Assembly: GCA_963717125.1 (NCBI GenBank)
Contig: CAVQVG010000007.1
Span: 62,001-126,000 of the forward strand
From: RYN-230 sp963717125
Lineage (GTDB): Bacteria > Actinomycetota > Actinomycetes > Streptosporangiales > Streptosporangiaceae
Direction of reading: 5' to 3'
DNA: 64,000 nt
The notes beneath the pieces were generated by a model that saw only the letters and a list, made by a program, of their open reading frames with translations, was not told where the DNA came from and made no database searches. Every line of letters begins with the position of its first letter. Position 1 is the first letter of the stretch. Shown piece by piece: positions 55,807 through 63,585 of the stretch. A program made the translations under genes and the position numbers.

Positions 55807-57507
55807 TCACAGACTGGTACTGGCCGCCTGAAGCTGGCGGAGGGCGGCGAGTTCCGTGGCGGTCGGCGGCGCGAGCACTTCCAGGGAATCAGACACCGCG
55901 AGCTCCCAGCCGGTCCTGGCCCGGACGTCCGGCACGGTCACCCCCGGGTAGATGCCGGTCAGCGTCAGCTCGCAGCTGGCCGGGTCCGGCTCCAGGATGC
56001 CGAGGTCGGTGATGACCTTCCGGGGGCCCGCCCCGGTCAGCCCGCGGCGCTCCCGGTAGCCGGGGCCGTCGCCGAACCCGACCGAGGTGACGAAGTCCAC
56101 CCGGTCCACGAACGACCGGCGGGTCTGCCGGACGACCACGATCACTTCCCGGCAGGACGCGGCGATCTCCGGCGCCCCACCCGCGCCGGGCAGCCGGACT
56201 TTCGGGTCGGCGTAGGACGCGCCGATCACGGTGGTGTTGATGTTGCCGAACCGGTCGATCTGCGCGGCCCCGAGGAAGCCGATCCCGATCCGGCCCGGCT
56301 GCAGCCAGTAGTTGAAGATCTCCGGGACGCTCACCACCGCGTCCGCGGTCTCGGCCAGGATCCCGTCGCCGATGGACAGCGGGAGCAGTCCCGGCTTGGC
56401 CCCGATCGTGCCCGACTCGTAGATCAGCACCAGGTTCGGCGCGTGCGTGGCCCGGGCCAGGTTGGCCGCGGCGCTGGGCAGGCCGATGCCGACGAAGCAG
56501 GTCATGCCGTCGGTCAGCACCCGGGCGGCGCAGGCGGTCATCATCTCGTCCGAGGTGAACGGGGACTTCTCCGCGTCGCCGGCCGGCGCCTCGCCACGCC
56601 CGGTGGCGGTCACGCGCCGCGCCCCGTCCCCACCGGGCTGGCGCTGGCCAGCGAGCCCGGGCCGGCAGACCTCGCCGGCCAGCACCTCGCCGGCCAGCAC
56701 CTCGTCGGCCAGCCAGCGGCCGAACCGGTCCCGGTCCCGGCTGATCTCATCCCAGGCCTGGTAGTAGTCGTTGTCCCGGACCGAGAAGCCGAGCGCGTAC
56801 GAAGGGTGGGCGCCGCCCGGCGCTGGCGCCACGTAGTCCACCACCCACGCGGGCAGCACGATGGCGCCTGGCTGGGGGGCCAGCTGGTCCACGATCTCCT
56901 CCACCGTCACGACCGAACGCTGGGCGCTGAGCACGGCTTCCTTCTGCACCCCGGTGATGCCCCACAACTGCACGTTCCCGGCCCGGTCGGCGCGCTGCGC
57001 GTGGATGATCGCCACGTCCGGGTTGAGCGCGGCCACCGCGGTCAGCCGCTCGCCGGTGAACGGGCAGGTGATGGCCCGGATCGCGGGCTGGCCATCCAGG
57101 CCGGGCAGGCTCTCCAGCCCGGTCCCGCTGTACCCGCGCAGGATCGCGAACGGCATCCCGGACGCTCCGGCCACGTACCGGTTGGCCATCCCCGCGTGGC
57201 TGTGCTCCTCCAGCCGCAGCGGCCCGGGCCAGCCGTTCTCCACCGCGTCGCGGAACCGGTGCAGCGAGCCGACGCCCGGGTTGCCGCCCCAGGAAAAGAT
57301 GAGCCGGCTCGCGCAGCCGGCCCCGATGAGCTGGTCATAGATCAGGTCCGGGGTCATCCTGACCAGCGTCAGGTCACGCCGCCGCTGCCGGATCACCTCG
57401 TGCCCGGCGGCGAACGGGATGAGGTGGGTGAATCCCTCCATGGCCACTTCGTCGCCGTCGTGGACCGCTCGCGCGATGGCCTCAGCCAGTGAAACGATCT
57501 CCGCCAT
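55807..57507 (-). CDS. 3-oxoadipate CoA-transferase, fused alpha and beta subunits
   Basis: 566 aa. Residues 1-~285 are the PcaI-type subunit (DGDEVAMEGFTHLIPFAAGH, SRLIFSWGGNPGVGSLHRFR). Residues ~285-330 are a linker with tandem LAGEV. Residues ~335-566 are the PcaJ-type subunit (GMTCFVGIGLPSAAANLARA, then LIYESGTIGAKPGLLP with the catalytic Glu). It moves CoA from succinyl-CoA to beta-ketoadipate. Subunits are normally encoded by two genes; the fusion is a derived feature. The RBS is GGAGGAT. A 119-base gap upstream holds an internal promoter. The final thiolase gene (pcaF) is not in the window. Confidence 0.9.
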   Translation of the reverse strand: MAEIVSLAEAIARAVHDGDEVAMEGFTHLIPFAAGHEVIRQRRRDLTLVRMTPDLIYDQLIGAGCASRLIFSWGGNPGVGSLHRFRDAVENGWPGPLRLEEHSHAGMANRYVAGASGMPFAILRGYSGTGLESLPGLDGQPAIRAITCPFTGERLTAVAALNPDVAIIHAQRADRAGNVQLWGITGVQKEAVLSAQRSVVTVEEIVDQLAPQPGAIVLPAWVVDYVAPAPGGAHPSYALGFSVRDNDYYQAWDEISRDRDRFGRWLADEVLAGEVLAGEVCRPGLAGQRQPGGDGARRVTATGRGEAPAGDAEKSPFTSDEMMTACAARVLTDGMTCFVGIGLPSAAANLARATHAPNLVLIYESGTIGAKPGLLPLSIGDGILAETADAVVSVPEIFNYWLQPGRIGIGFLGAAQIDRFGNINTTVIGASYADPKVRLPGAGGAPEIAASCREVIVVVRQTRRSFVDRVDFVTSVGFGDGPGYRERRGLTGAGPRKVITDLGILEPDPASCELTLTGIYPGVTVPDVRARTGWELAVSDSLEVLAPPTATELAALRQLQAASTSL

Positions 57508-57626
57508 ATCCTCCTGCCCAGGACCGCGTATCCCCGGACACCATAATGGCTATGTGGTCGCGATAAGTACAGCCGTTCGTCATACGGACACCCGATCCAG
57601 GCCGGCCCGGCCGGTCGCGGCCCTGC
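57508..57626 (-). promoter_or_regulatory. Internal promoter region before pcaIJ
   Basis: The only sizeable gap in the pca operon. On the minus strand GTGTCCG occurs twice (centres near 57587 and 57538). Between them is CCATAATGG within CCATA-N5-TATG, with TATGGT a possible -10. AGGAGGAT is the RBS. The repeats could be half-sites for an IclR-type pca regulator, which is not encoded nearby. Confidence 0.4.
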
Positions 57627-58004
57627 TCAGGGTGTCTCCGACAGCACACGCTGGGCGACGGCGAAGGCCCTGTTGGCGGCCGGCACCCCGGCGTAGATGG
57701 CCGCGTTCAGCAGCACCTCGCGGATCTGCTCGGGGGTGAGCCCGTTGCGCAGCGCGGCGCGCAGGTGCATGGCCAGCTCATCCTCCTGGCGCAGCACGAT
57801 GAGCGCGGTCAGCGTGATCATGCTCCGCTCGGCCCGGGACAGGCCGGGCCGGGACCACACCTCGCCCCACGCGTACCGGGTGATGAAATCCTGGAACGGG
57901 GCGGTGAAGTCGGTGGTGCCGGCCACCGCCCGGTCCACGTGAGCATCCCCAAGTACCTGGCGGCGGACGATCATCCCCTGGGCGTGTCGCTGCGCATCGT
58001 TCAT
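57627..58004 (-). CDS. pcaC: 4-carboxymuconolactone decarboxylase
   Basis: 125 aa, complete domain: VRRQVLGDAHVDRAVAGTTD, YAWGEVWSRPGLSRAERSMI, LRQEDELAMHLRAALRNGLT and VLLNAAIYAGVPAANRAFAV. It decarboxylates gamma-carboxymuconolactone to the enol-lactone. The start (ATG 58004) overlaps the pcaB stop by 4 bases. The protein is separate from PcaD here, unlike the fused PcaL of many actinobacteria. Confidence 0.95.
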   Translation of the reverse strand: MNDAQRHAQGMIVRRQVLGDAHVDRAVAGTTDFTAPFQDFITRYAWGEVWSRPGLSRAERSMITLTALIVLRQEDELAMHLRAALRNGLTPEQIREVLLNAAIYAGVPAANRAFAVAQRVLSETP

Positions 58005-59398
58005 GGCCGGCCATTCTGCTCGGTGCTTGTGTGCGCCGCCAGCGCGGCGGTCACGAAGTGGCCGGCCGCGCCCAGGTACCCGGCCGGGTCGAGGGCGTGT
58101 TCCACCTGCTCCGCGGTGATCCCGGCGGCTGCCAGCAGACCCGCTTCCGGCCCATCCAGCAGGCCGTCCCGCAGCGACTGGCCGGACGCCGCGGCCCGCG
58201 CGCTGGCCTGGGCGACCAGGTCGTGCGCGGCGGCCCGGCCGAGGTCCGGCGCGAGCAGCGCCGCCACGTGCTCGGCCAGCGGGAACCCGCCCGCGGCGTC
58301 CAGGTTGGCGCGCATCCGGGCCGGGTCGGGGACCAGCCGGGTCAGCATGTCCACTGTCCAGGACGCGGCCGACCCGGTCAGCCGGAGCAGGTCGCTCAGC
58401 GGCGCCCACTCCGCGTGCCAGGCCCCGGCCGCGCGCTGGTGCTCCTGCTCGGCCGAGCTGGCCAGGGTGGCCAGCAGCCCGGGGACCTGCTTGGTGCAGC
58501 CGAGCACCGCGATGGCCGCCACCGGGTTCTGCTTGTGCGGCATGGCCGACGACCCGCCCCGGCCGTCCCCGCCGCGCTCGCGGACCTCGCCCACCTCGGA
58601 CTGCGCCAGCAGGGTCACGTCCCGGGCGATCTTGCCGAGCACGCCGGTCACCCCCGCGCACGCCGCGCCGACCTCGATGATCCGCAGCCGGTCGGTGTGC
58701 CAGGGCAGCGTGGGCACGGCCAGGCCCAGTTCCGCGGCCAGCCGGGTGACCACCTCGGGCCCGGCCCGGTCCAGCGCGGCCAGCGTGCCGGCGGCCCCGC
58801 CGAACTGCACCGCGAGCCGGCTCGTGGCCACCCGGGCCAGCGCGCCGCGCGCCTCGTCCAGGCCGGTCAGCCAGCCGGCCGCGACCAGCCCGAACGTGAT
58901 CGGCACCGCCTGCTGCAACAGGGTCCGGCCGATCATCAGCGTGTCCCGGTGCCCGGCGGCCAGGCTGGCCGCGGCGGCGGCCGCGGCGGCCAGGTCGGCG
59001 GCCACCGCGGCCAGCGCCTGCCGGGCCAGCAGCATGGCCGCGGTGTCGATGATGTCCTGGCTGGTCGCGCCCTGGTGCACCGCGGCCGCGGCGTCCGGCG
59101 GCAGCCGCCGGGCCAGTTCCCGGGCCAGCGCGGGCACCGGGTTGCCAGTGCGCGCCGCCTGCTCGCCGAGCGCGGCCAGGTCGAAGCGGTCCGCCCGGGC
59201 CGCCGCGGTCACCGCCGCGCCCGCGCCGGGGGCGGCCCGCCCGGCCGCTTCCAGGGCCCGGGCCAGCGCGGCCTCGGTGTCCAGCATGGCCTGCAGCCAG
59301 GCCCGGTCCGAGGTGTCCACCTGGCCGCGGCTGAACACGCCGTCGAAAAGCCCGCCGGGAGTCTGCACCGCCCCACGATAGCCCGGCGGATTGGTCAT
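58001..59398 (-). CDS. pcaB: 3-carboxy-cis,cis-muconate cycloisomerase
   Basis: 465 aa member of the fumarase/aspartase superfamily. The signature loop is GGSSAMPHKQNPVAA, and VHQGATSQDIIDTAAMLLAR and GNPVPALARELARRL are further conserved blocks. It converts 3-carboxymuconate to 4-carboxymuconolactone. First gene of the operon. The start is uncertain: ATG 59398 has no clear RBS, and an internal GTG before QTPGGLFDGVFSRG would fit family length better. Confidence 0.93.
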   Translation of the reverse strand: MTNPPGYRGAVQTPGGLFDGVFSRGQVDTSDRAWLQAMLDTEAALARALEAAGRAAPGAGAAVTAAARADRFDLAALGEQAARTGNPVPALARELARRLPPDAAAAVHQGATSQDIIDTAAMLLARQALAAVAADLAAAAAAAASLAAGHRDTLMIGRTLLQQAVPITFGLVAAGWLTGLDEARGALARVATSRLAVQFGGAAGTLAALDRAGPEVVTRLAAELGLAVPTLPWHTDRLRIIEVGAACAGVTGVLGKIARDVTLLAQSEVGEVRERGGDGRGGSSAMPHKQNPVAAIAVLGCTKQVPGLLATLASSAEQEHQRAAGAWHAEWAPLSDLLRLTGSAASWTVDMLTRLVPDPARMRANLDAAGGFPLAEHVAALLAPDLGRAAAHDLVAQASARAAASGQSLRDGLLDGPEAGLLAAAGITAEQVEHALDPAGYLGAAGHFVTAALAAHTSTEQNGRP

Positions 59399-59417
59399 CA
59401 CCGGGCCAAGAAATCCC

Positions 59418-59448
59418 CCGAGTCATGCAACGCTTCGTAAGCACTCGG
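59418..59448. promoter_or_regulatory. Nested inverted repeat upstream of pcaB
   Basis: CCGAGT and ACTCGG, 19 bases apart, enclose GCTT-N3-AAGC. The element lies 20-50 bases upstream of pcaB. A symmetric site of this size is suited to the IclR-type regulators that control pca genes. The regulator gene is not visible. Confidence 0.45.
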
Positions 59449-59487
59449 TGCTCTCCTGTGATGTGACCGGGGAGGTAGCGATCCTAG

Positions 59488-59814
59488 ACACGACCGCTGA
59501 TCAACACCAGCCACCGGCGGTTCCGGCGGCGGCGGGTCGCCGAGCAGGCGCACGAGCCGGGCGCACTCCCGGACGCCGCCGTCGCGGACCCGGCCGAGCT
59601 GATCGGCGAGCGGTCCGTGCTGCTGGCCGCGGTGCGCGAACTCCCCGCCCGGCAACGCGCCATCGTGCTGCTCCGTTACTGGGACGACCTGAGTGACGCG
59701 CAGGTGGCGGCCATCGTCGGCTGCTCGCCGGGCACGGTCCGCAGCCAGGCGTCCCGGGCCCTGGCCAAGCTGCGCGCCAGTGCGGTGCTGGCCGACCGAG
59801 GAGGAAGTCAGTGA
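59488..59814 (+). pseudogene. 5'-truncated ECF sigma factor, SigE-like family, region 4 only
   Basis: The open frame starts after a TAG at 59485-59487 and reads LINTSHRRFRRRRVAEQAHE, PGALPDAAVADPAELIGERS, then LLAAVRELPARQRAIVLLRY, WDDLSDAQVAAIVGCSPGTV, RSQASRALAKLRAS. That is the linker and complete sigma region 4 (helix-turn-helix for the -35) of SigE-family ECF factors. Region 2, needed for core binding and the -10, is absent: upstream lies only 90 bases to the divergent pcaB start, too little to hold it. The only usable starts are internal, e.g. GTG 59617. The stop overlaps the next gene (GTGA). Confidence 0.75.
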
Positions 59815-61082
59815 GCAGCACCGACGAGCAGGCGCTCAGCCAGCGGCTGCACCAGGAACTCGGCGCGCTGCCCGCGCCCGCCGCCCCGGTGGCCGCGGTT
59901 CTGCGGCGCGGCACGGCGACGCGCGCCCGGCGCTGGGTGGCGGCGGTGTCGGGGCTGGCCGCGGTGGCCGCGGTGGCCGTGTCCGGCCCGCTGCTGTCCG
60001 GCGGCGGCCCGCCCGCGGCACGGCTGGGCCGCGCCGCCTCGGCCGGGCACACGGGCCCGGCCGGGCACCCGGGCGCCGCCGACCCCACGGGCCGCGCCGG
60101 TGGCCAGCCCACCCAGCCGCCGGTGCTGACCGGGTCCGCGTTCGCCGCGGGCACCGCGGCCGGCCAGCCCTGGCAGCTGTCGGTGCGCAACATCGCTGAC
60201 CCAGGTGCCCGCTGCCTGCCCGCCATCATGCTGAACGCCACCGACGGGTATCTGCCGCCCGCCGGCCCGGGGGTTGCGGGCGGCGTCGCCAGCCTGGCGT
60301 TCCTGACCAGCGTGCCCGGCCAGCCGGCCGCCGGCTTCGCCGCCCTGCGCGTCTCGCCTGCGGTCACCCGGGTCACCGCCGAACTGCGGGACGGCCGCAC
60401 GCTGGTGCTGCACCCGGTGATCGTGGGGGTGTGCGGGCGGCGGCTGCCGCTGGCCGGGTTCAGCTACCCACGGTCCGGGGTGGCCACGATCACCGCCTAC
60501 GCCGGCGCCCAGGTGCTGACCCGGGTCAGCCCGCCGGCCAGCCTGCTGCGCCTCACGGCCGCCCCGGCCGGCAGCTACGCCGCGCCGGGCACGCCGGGCT
60601 CGGCCGGATCCACGCTCCGCCTGGTGCCGGGGGTCTGGCAGCAGCTGTGGAGCCGGCCCGCCGCGGTGGCGGCCGGGCCGGTGGCGGCGGGCCGGCTGGG
60701 CGGCACCCGGTGGCGGATCTCGGTCCAGCTCGGCGCCGCCGGGGACTGCTTCCGCGCCGCCACGTTCGACGGGCGGGTGGCCACCCAGACCGCCGGCTGC
60801 GTGCCGATCGCGGCCCCGCCCGGCGCCGTCGCGCTGCACCGTTTCGTGCTCCAGCCGGCCACCGGGCTGACCGGCTACGCCGGGCTGGCCAGCCCGCGGA
60901 CCGCGTACGTGGTGGCCAGTCTGTCCGGTGGCGGCTCGCTCCGGGTCCGGCAGGCCCAGGTCGGCGGGCGGCGGTACGTGGCACTGGCGGTGCCGGCCGG
61001 CCGCACGCTGACCGGGGTCACCGTGTATGACCGGGCCGGACGGGCGTTCGGCATCGTGAGGCTGCCCGCCGCCGCCCGCTGA
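59811..61082 (+). CDS. Membrane-anchored partner of the sigma gene, possible anti-sigma factor
   Basis: 423 aa from GTG 59811, overlapping the sigma stop by 4 bases. Residues 1-38 are cytoplasmic and helical (EQALSQRLHQELGALPAPAA). A single membrane helix follows at ~41-62 (RWVAAVSGLAAVAAVAVSGP), then a long external domain with several Cys (ARCLPAIML, GVCGRRLPL, GDCFRAATF, TAGCVPIAA). The layout of a short cytoplasmic part, one helix and a large sensor domain, together with coupling to a sigma gene, is that of a membrane anti-sigma factor. No ZAS zinc motif is present, so this is inference. Confidence 0.6.
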   Translation: MSSTDEQALSQRLHQELGALPAPAAPVAAVLRRGTATRARRWVAAVSGLAAVAAVAVSGPLLSGGGPPAARLGRAASAGHTGPAGHPGAADPTGRAGGQPTQPPVLTGSAFAAGTAAGQPWQLSVRNIADPGARCLPAIMLNATDGYLPPAGPGVAGGVASLAFLTSVPGQPAAGFAALRVSPAVTRVTAELRDGRTLVLHPVIVGVCGRRLPLAGFSYPRSGVATITAYAGAQVLTRVSPPASLLRLTAAPAGSYAAPGTPGSAGSTLRLVPGVWQQLWSRPAAVAAGPVAAGRLGGTRWRISVQLGAAGDCFRAATFDGRVATQTAGCVPIAAPPGAVALHRFVLQPATGLTGYAGLASPRTAYVVASLSGGGSLRVRQAQVGGRRYVALAVPAGRTLTGVTVYDRAGRAFGIVRLPAAAR

Positions 61083-61159
61083 GCGGCGGGGCCGGGCTGG
61101 TCAGGCCGCCGGAACCGGCGATTGCGCGGTGGCCGGGGTGGGGGCCTATCGTCTGCTGT

Positions 61160-62518
61160 ATGACCGTGCAATCATCGCTTTCCGGCGGCCCCGGCCTGGC
61201 CCAGGCGCGCCGCCTCGTCACCGAGATCCCCGGGCCCGCCTCGCGCGAACTGCTGGCCCGCCGGGAGGCCAGCGTGGCCCGCGGGGTCAGCCACGTCCTG
61301 CCGGTGTTCATCAGCGCGGCGGGCGGCGGCGTGCTCATCGACGTGGACGGCAACTCGCTCATCGACTTCGGGTCCGGCATCGCCGTGACGTCGGTGGGCA
61401 ACAGCGCGCCCCGGGTGGTGGCCGGCGTGCAGGAGCAGGTCGCGCGGTTCACGCACACCTGCTTCATGGTCACGCCGTACGAGGGCTACGTGGCCGTCTG
61501 CGAAGAACTGGCCCGGCGCACCCCCGGTGACCACGACAAGCGGTCGGCGCTGCTCAGCTCCGGCGCGGAGGCGGTGGAGAACGCGGTCAAGATCGCCCGG
61601 CACGCCACCGGCCGCCCGGCCATCGTGGCGTTCGACCACGCCTACCACGGCCGGACCAACCTGACCATGGCGCTGACCGCGAAGAACATGCCGTACAAGG
61701 ACAAGTTCGGGCCGTTCGCCGGGGAGATCTACCGGATGCCGATGGCCTACCCGTTCCGCTGGCCGGGCGGCCCGGAGGCGTGCGCGGCGAACGCGCTGGA
61801 CGTGATCACCGGGCTGATCCACACCCAGGTCGGCGAAGACAACGTGGCCGCGGTGATCATCGAGCCGATTCAGGGCGAGGGTGGCTTCGTGGTGCCGCCG
61901 GACGGGTTCCTGACCGGGCTGGCCACGTTCTGCCGGGAGAACGGCATCCTGCTGATCGCGGACGAGATCCAGAGCGGATTCTGCCGGACCGGTGACTGGT
62001 TCGCGTGCGACCACGAGGGGGTCGTTCCGGACCTGGTCACCACCGCCAAGGGCATCGCCGACGGGCTGCCGCTGGCCGCGGTGACCGGGCGCACCGAGAT
62101 CATGGATTCGGTGCACGTGGGCGGGCTCGGCGGCACCTACGGCGGCAACCCGGTGGCCTGCGCGGCCGCGCTCGGGGCGATCGAGACCATGGCCGCCGAG
62201 GATCTCGCCGGGCGGGCCCGGCGGATCGGCGAGATCATGCTGCCCCGGCTGCAGAAGCTGGCCGAGGCCAACCCGGTCATCGGGGATGTCCGCGGCCGCG
62301 GCGCGATGATCGCGACCGAACTGGTCCGGCCGGGCACGCTGGAGCCCGCGCCGGCCGCGGCGGCCCAGGTGGCCCGGGCCTGTCACGCGGCCGGCCTGGT
62401 CGTACTCACCTGCGGGACGTTCGGCAACGTGCTGCGTTTCCTGCCACCGCTGGTGATCGGCGAGCAACTGCTCGAAGAGGGCCTGACCATCCTGGAGGAC
62501 GCCTTCGGCACGCTCTGA
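61160..62518 (+). CDS. gabT: 4-aminobutyrate aminotransferase
   Basis: 452 aa class III PLP aminotransferase. HVLPVFISAAGGGVLIDVDG, LLSSGAEAVENAVKIARHAT, VAFDHAYHGRTNLTMALTAK, ILLIADEIQSGFCRTGDWFA (Asp to the PLP ring) and LVTTAKGIADGLPLAAVTGR with the PLP-binding Lys. It transfers the amino group of GABA to 2-oxoglutarate, giving succinic semialdehyde. No gabD is adjacent. TATCGT at 61147-61152 lies 7 bases before the ATG, a leaderless promoter. GCCGCC/GGCGGC at ~62526-62542 may terminate it. Confidence 0.93.
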   Translation: MTVQSSLSGGPGLAQARRLVTEIPGPASRELLARREASVARGVSHVLPVFISAAGGGVLIDVDGNSLIDFGSGIAVTSVGNSAPRVVAGVQEQVARFTHTCFMVTPYEGYVAVCEELARRTPGDHDKRSALLSSGAEAVENAVKIARHATGRPAIVAFDHAYHGRTNLTMALTAKNMPYKDKFGPFAGEIYRMPMAYPFRWPGGPEACAANALDVITGLIHTQVGEDNVAAVIIEPIQGEGGFVVPPDGFLTGLATFCRENGILLIADEIQSGFCRTGDWFACDHEGVVPDLVTTAKGIADGLPLAAVTGRTEIMDSVHVGGLGGTYGGNPVACAAALGAIETMAAEDLAGRARRIGEIMLPRLQKLAEANPVIGDVRGRGAMIATELVRPGTLEPAPAAAAQVARACHAAGLVVLTCGTFGNVLRFLPPLVIGEQLLEEGLTILEDAFGTL

Positions 62519-62667
62519 GCCCGCGCCGCCCGCGCGGCGGCCAGGAATGCGCGGGAGCGGACAAAACCAGCCGCGAAGTTACGCACGACCGGCATATGGA
62601 CGGCCCCCGGGGCGGGTGTTACTGCTGGGTAGACCGCGTTTGAAGCGTGGCTCAGCGAGGAGGCCCC

Positions 62668-63501
62668 GTGCGCATCCGAGTCCCCAGGAGAATCCCCCGT
62701 CCCGTCCGCTCCCGCCCGGCCTGGTTAGCGTTCATCGCCGCCAGCGCCCTCGCCCTGCCGCTGGTGCTGGCCCCCGCGGCCAGCGCCAGCTCCGTCAACT
62801 ACGTCGCTCTCGGTGACTCCTACTCCTCCGGGGTCGGCGCGGGCAGCTACACCAGCTCCAGCGGGTCCTGCGACCGGAGCACGAACGCCTACTCGCAGCT
62901 GTGGGCCAACGCCAACGCCCCGGCTTCGTACGTCTCCGTGGCCTGCTCGGGCGCGACCACCTCGACGGTGATCAGCAGCCAGCTGTCCGCGCTCAGCGCG
63001 GCGACGACGCTGGTGTCGATCACCATCGGGGGCAACGACATCGGGTTCAGCAGCGTGATGGAGACCTGCGTGCTGGAAGGGTGGGACTGCGTGAGCGCGG
63101 TGGACAACTCGGAGAACGAGGCCGAAAACCAGCTGCCCGGCGAGCTGAACTCGGTGCTGGCCGGTATCAAGGCCGACGCGCCGAACGCGCGGGTCGTGGT
63201 CCTCGACTACCCCGCGCTCTACGACCTGTCCAGGTCATCGGGCTGCATCGGGCTGAGCACGAGCAACCGCACCGCGCTGGACCAGGGGGCGCAGATCCTG
63301 GACAGCGAGATCCAGGCGGCCGCGGGCCGGTACGGCGACGTGTTCGCCAACGTGGCGAACCAGTTCGCCGGGCACGAGATATGCGACTCGTCGAGCTGGC
63401 TGCACTCGGTGAACTTCCTGGATATCAGCGAGTCCTACCATCCGACCGCGGCCGGCCAGGCCGACGGCTACTACCCGGTGCTGCGCGCGGCGGCCGGCTG
63501 A
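62668..63501 (+). CDS. Secreted SGNH/GDSL-family lipase or esterase
   Basis: 277 aa from GTG 62668, preceded by GAGGAGG. A basic N-region with several Arg, a hydrophobic core (LAFIAASALALPLVLAP) and ASAS-SVN mark a Sec signal peptide cleaved near residue 37. Block I is YVALGDSYSSGVGAGSY with the nucleophile Ser, block III is ITIGGNDIGF, and block V is SESYHPTAAGQADGYY with the catalytic His. Six Cys residues suggest three disulfides, as in the Streptomyces secreted lipases of this group. It would act on lipids or esters outside the cell. Confidence 0.92.
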   Translation: MRIRVPRRIPRPVRSRPAWLAFIAASALALPLVLAPAASASSVNYVALGDSYSSGVGAGSYTSSSGSCDRSTNAYSQLWANANAPASYVSVACSGATTSTVISSQLSALSAATTLVSITIGGNDIGFSSVMETCVLEGWDCVSAVDNSENEAENQLPGELNSVLAGIKADAPNARVVVLDYPALYDLSRSSGCIGLSTSNRTALDQGAQILDSEIQAAAGRYGDVFANVANQFAGHEICDSSSWLHSVNFLDISESYHPTAAGQADGYYPVLRAAAG

Positions 63502-63513
63502 GCCGATGCCGGG

Positions 63514-63546
63514 GCCCGGGTCCTCGCGCGGCTGGAGGACCCGGGC
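63514..63546 (+). terminator. Hairpin after the lipase gene
   Basis: Perfect 12-base arms (GCCCGGGTCCTC and its complement) around a 9-base loop, 12 bases past the stop. Confidence 0.7.
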
Positions 63547-63585
63547 ACCAGCGCATGCCGGGGCGCAGCCGGGTAGGACGGACTC

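Noticed and set aside
59391..59696. A 101-aa protein upstream of the sigma remnant
   Set aside because: Arg/Gly/Ala-rich out-of-frame reading of the sigma region; the overlapping frame has a clear region 4.
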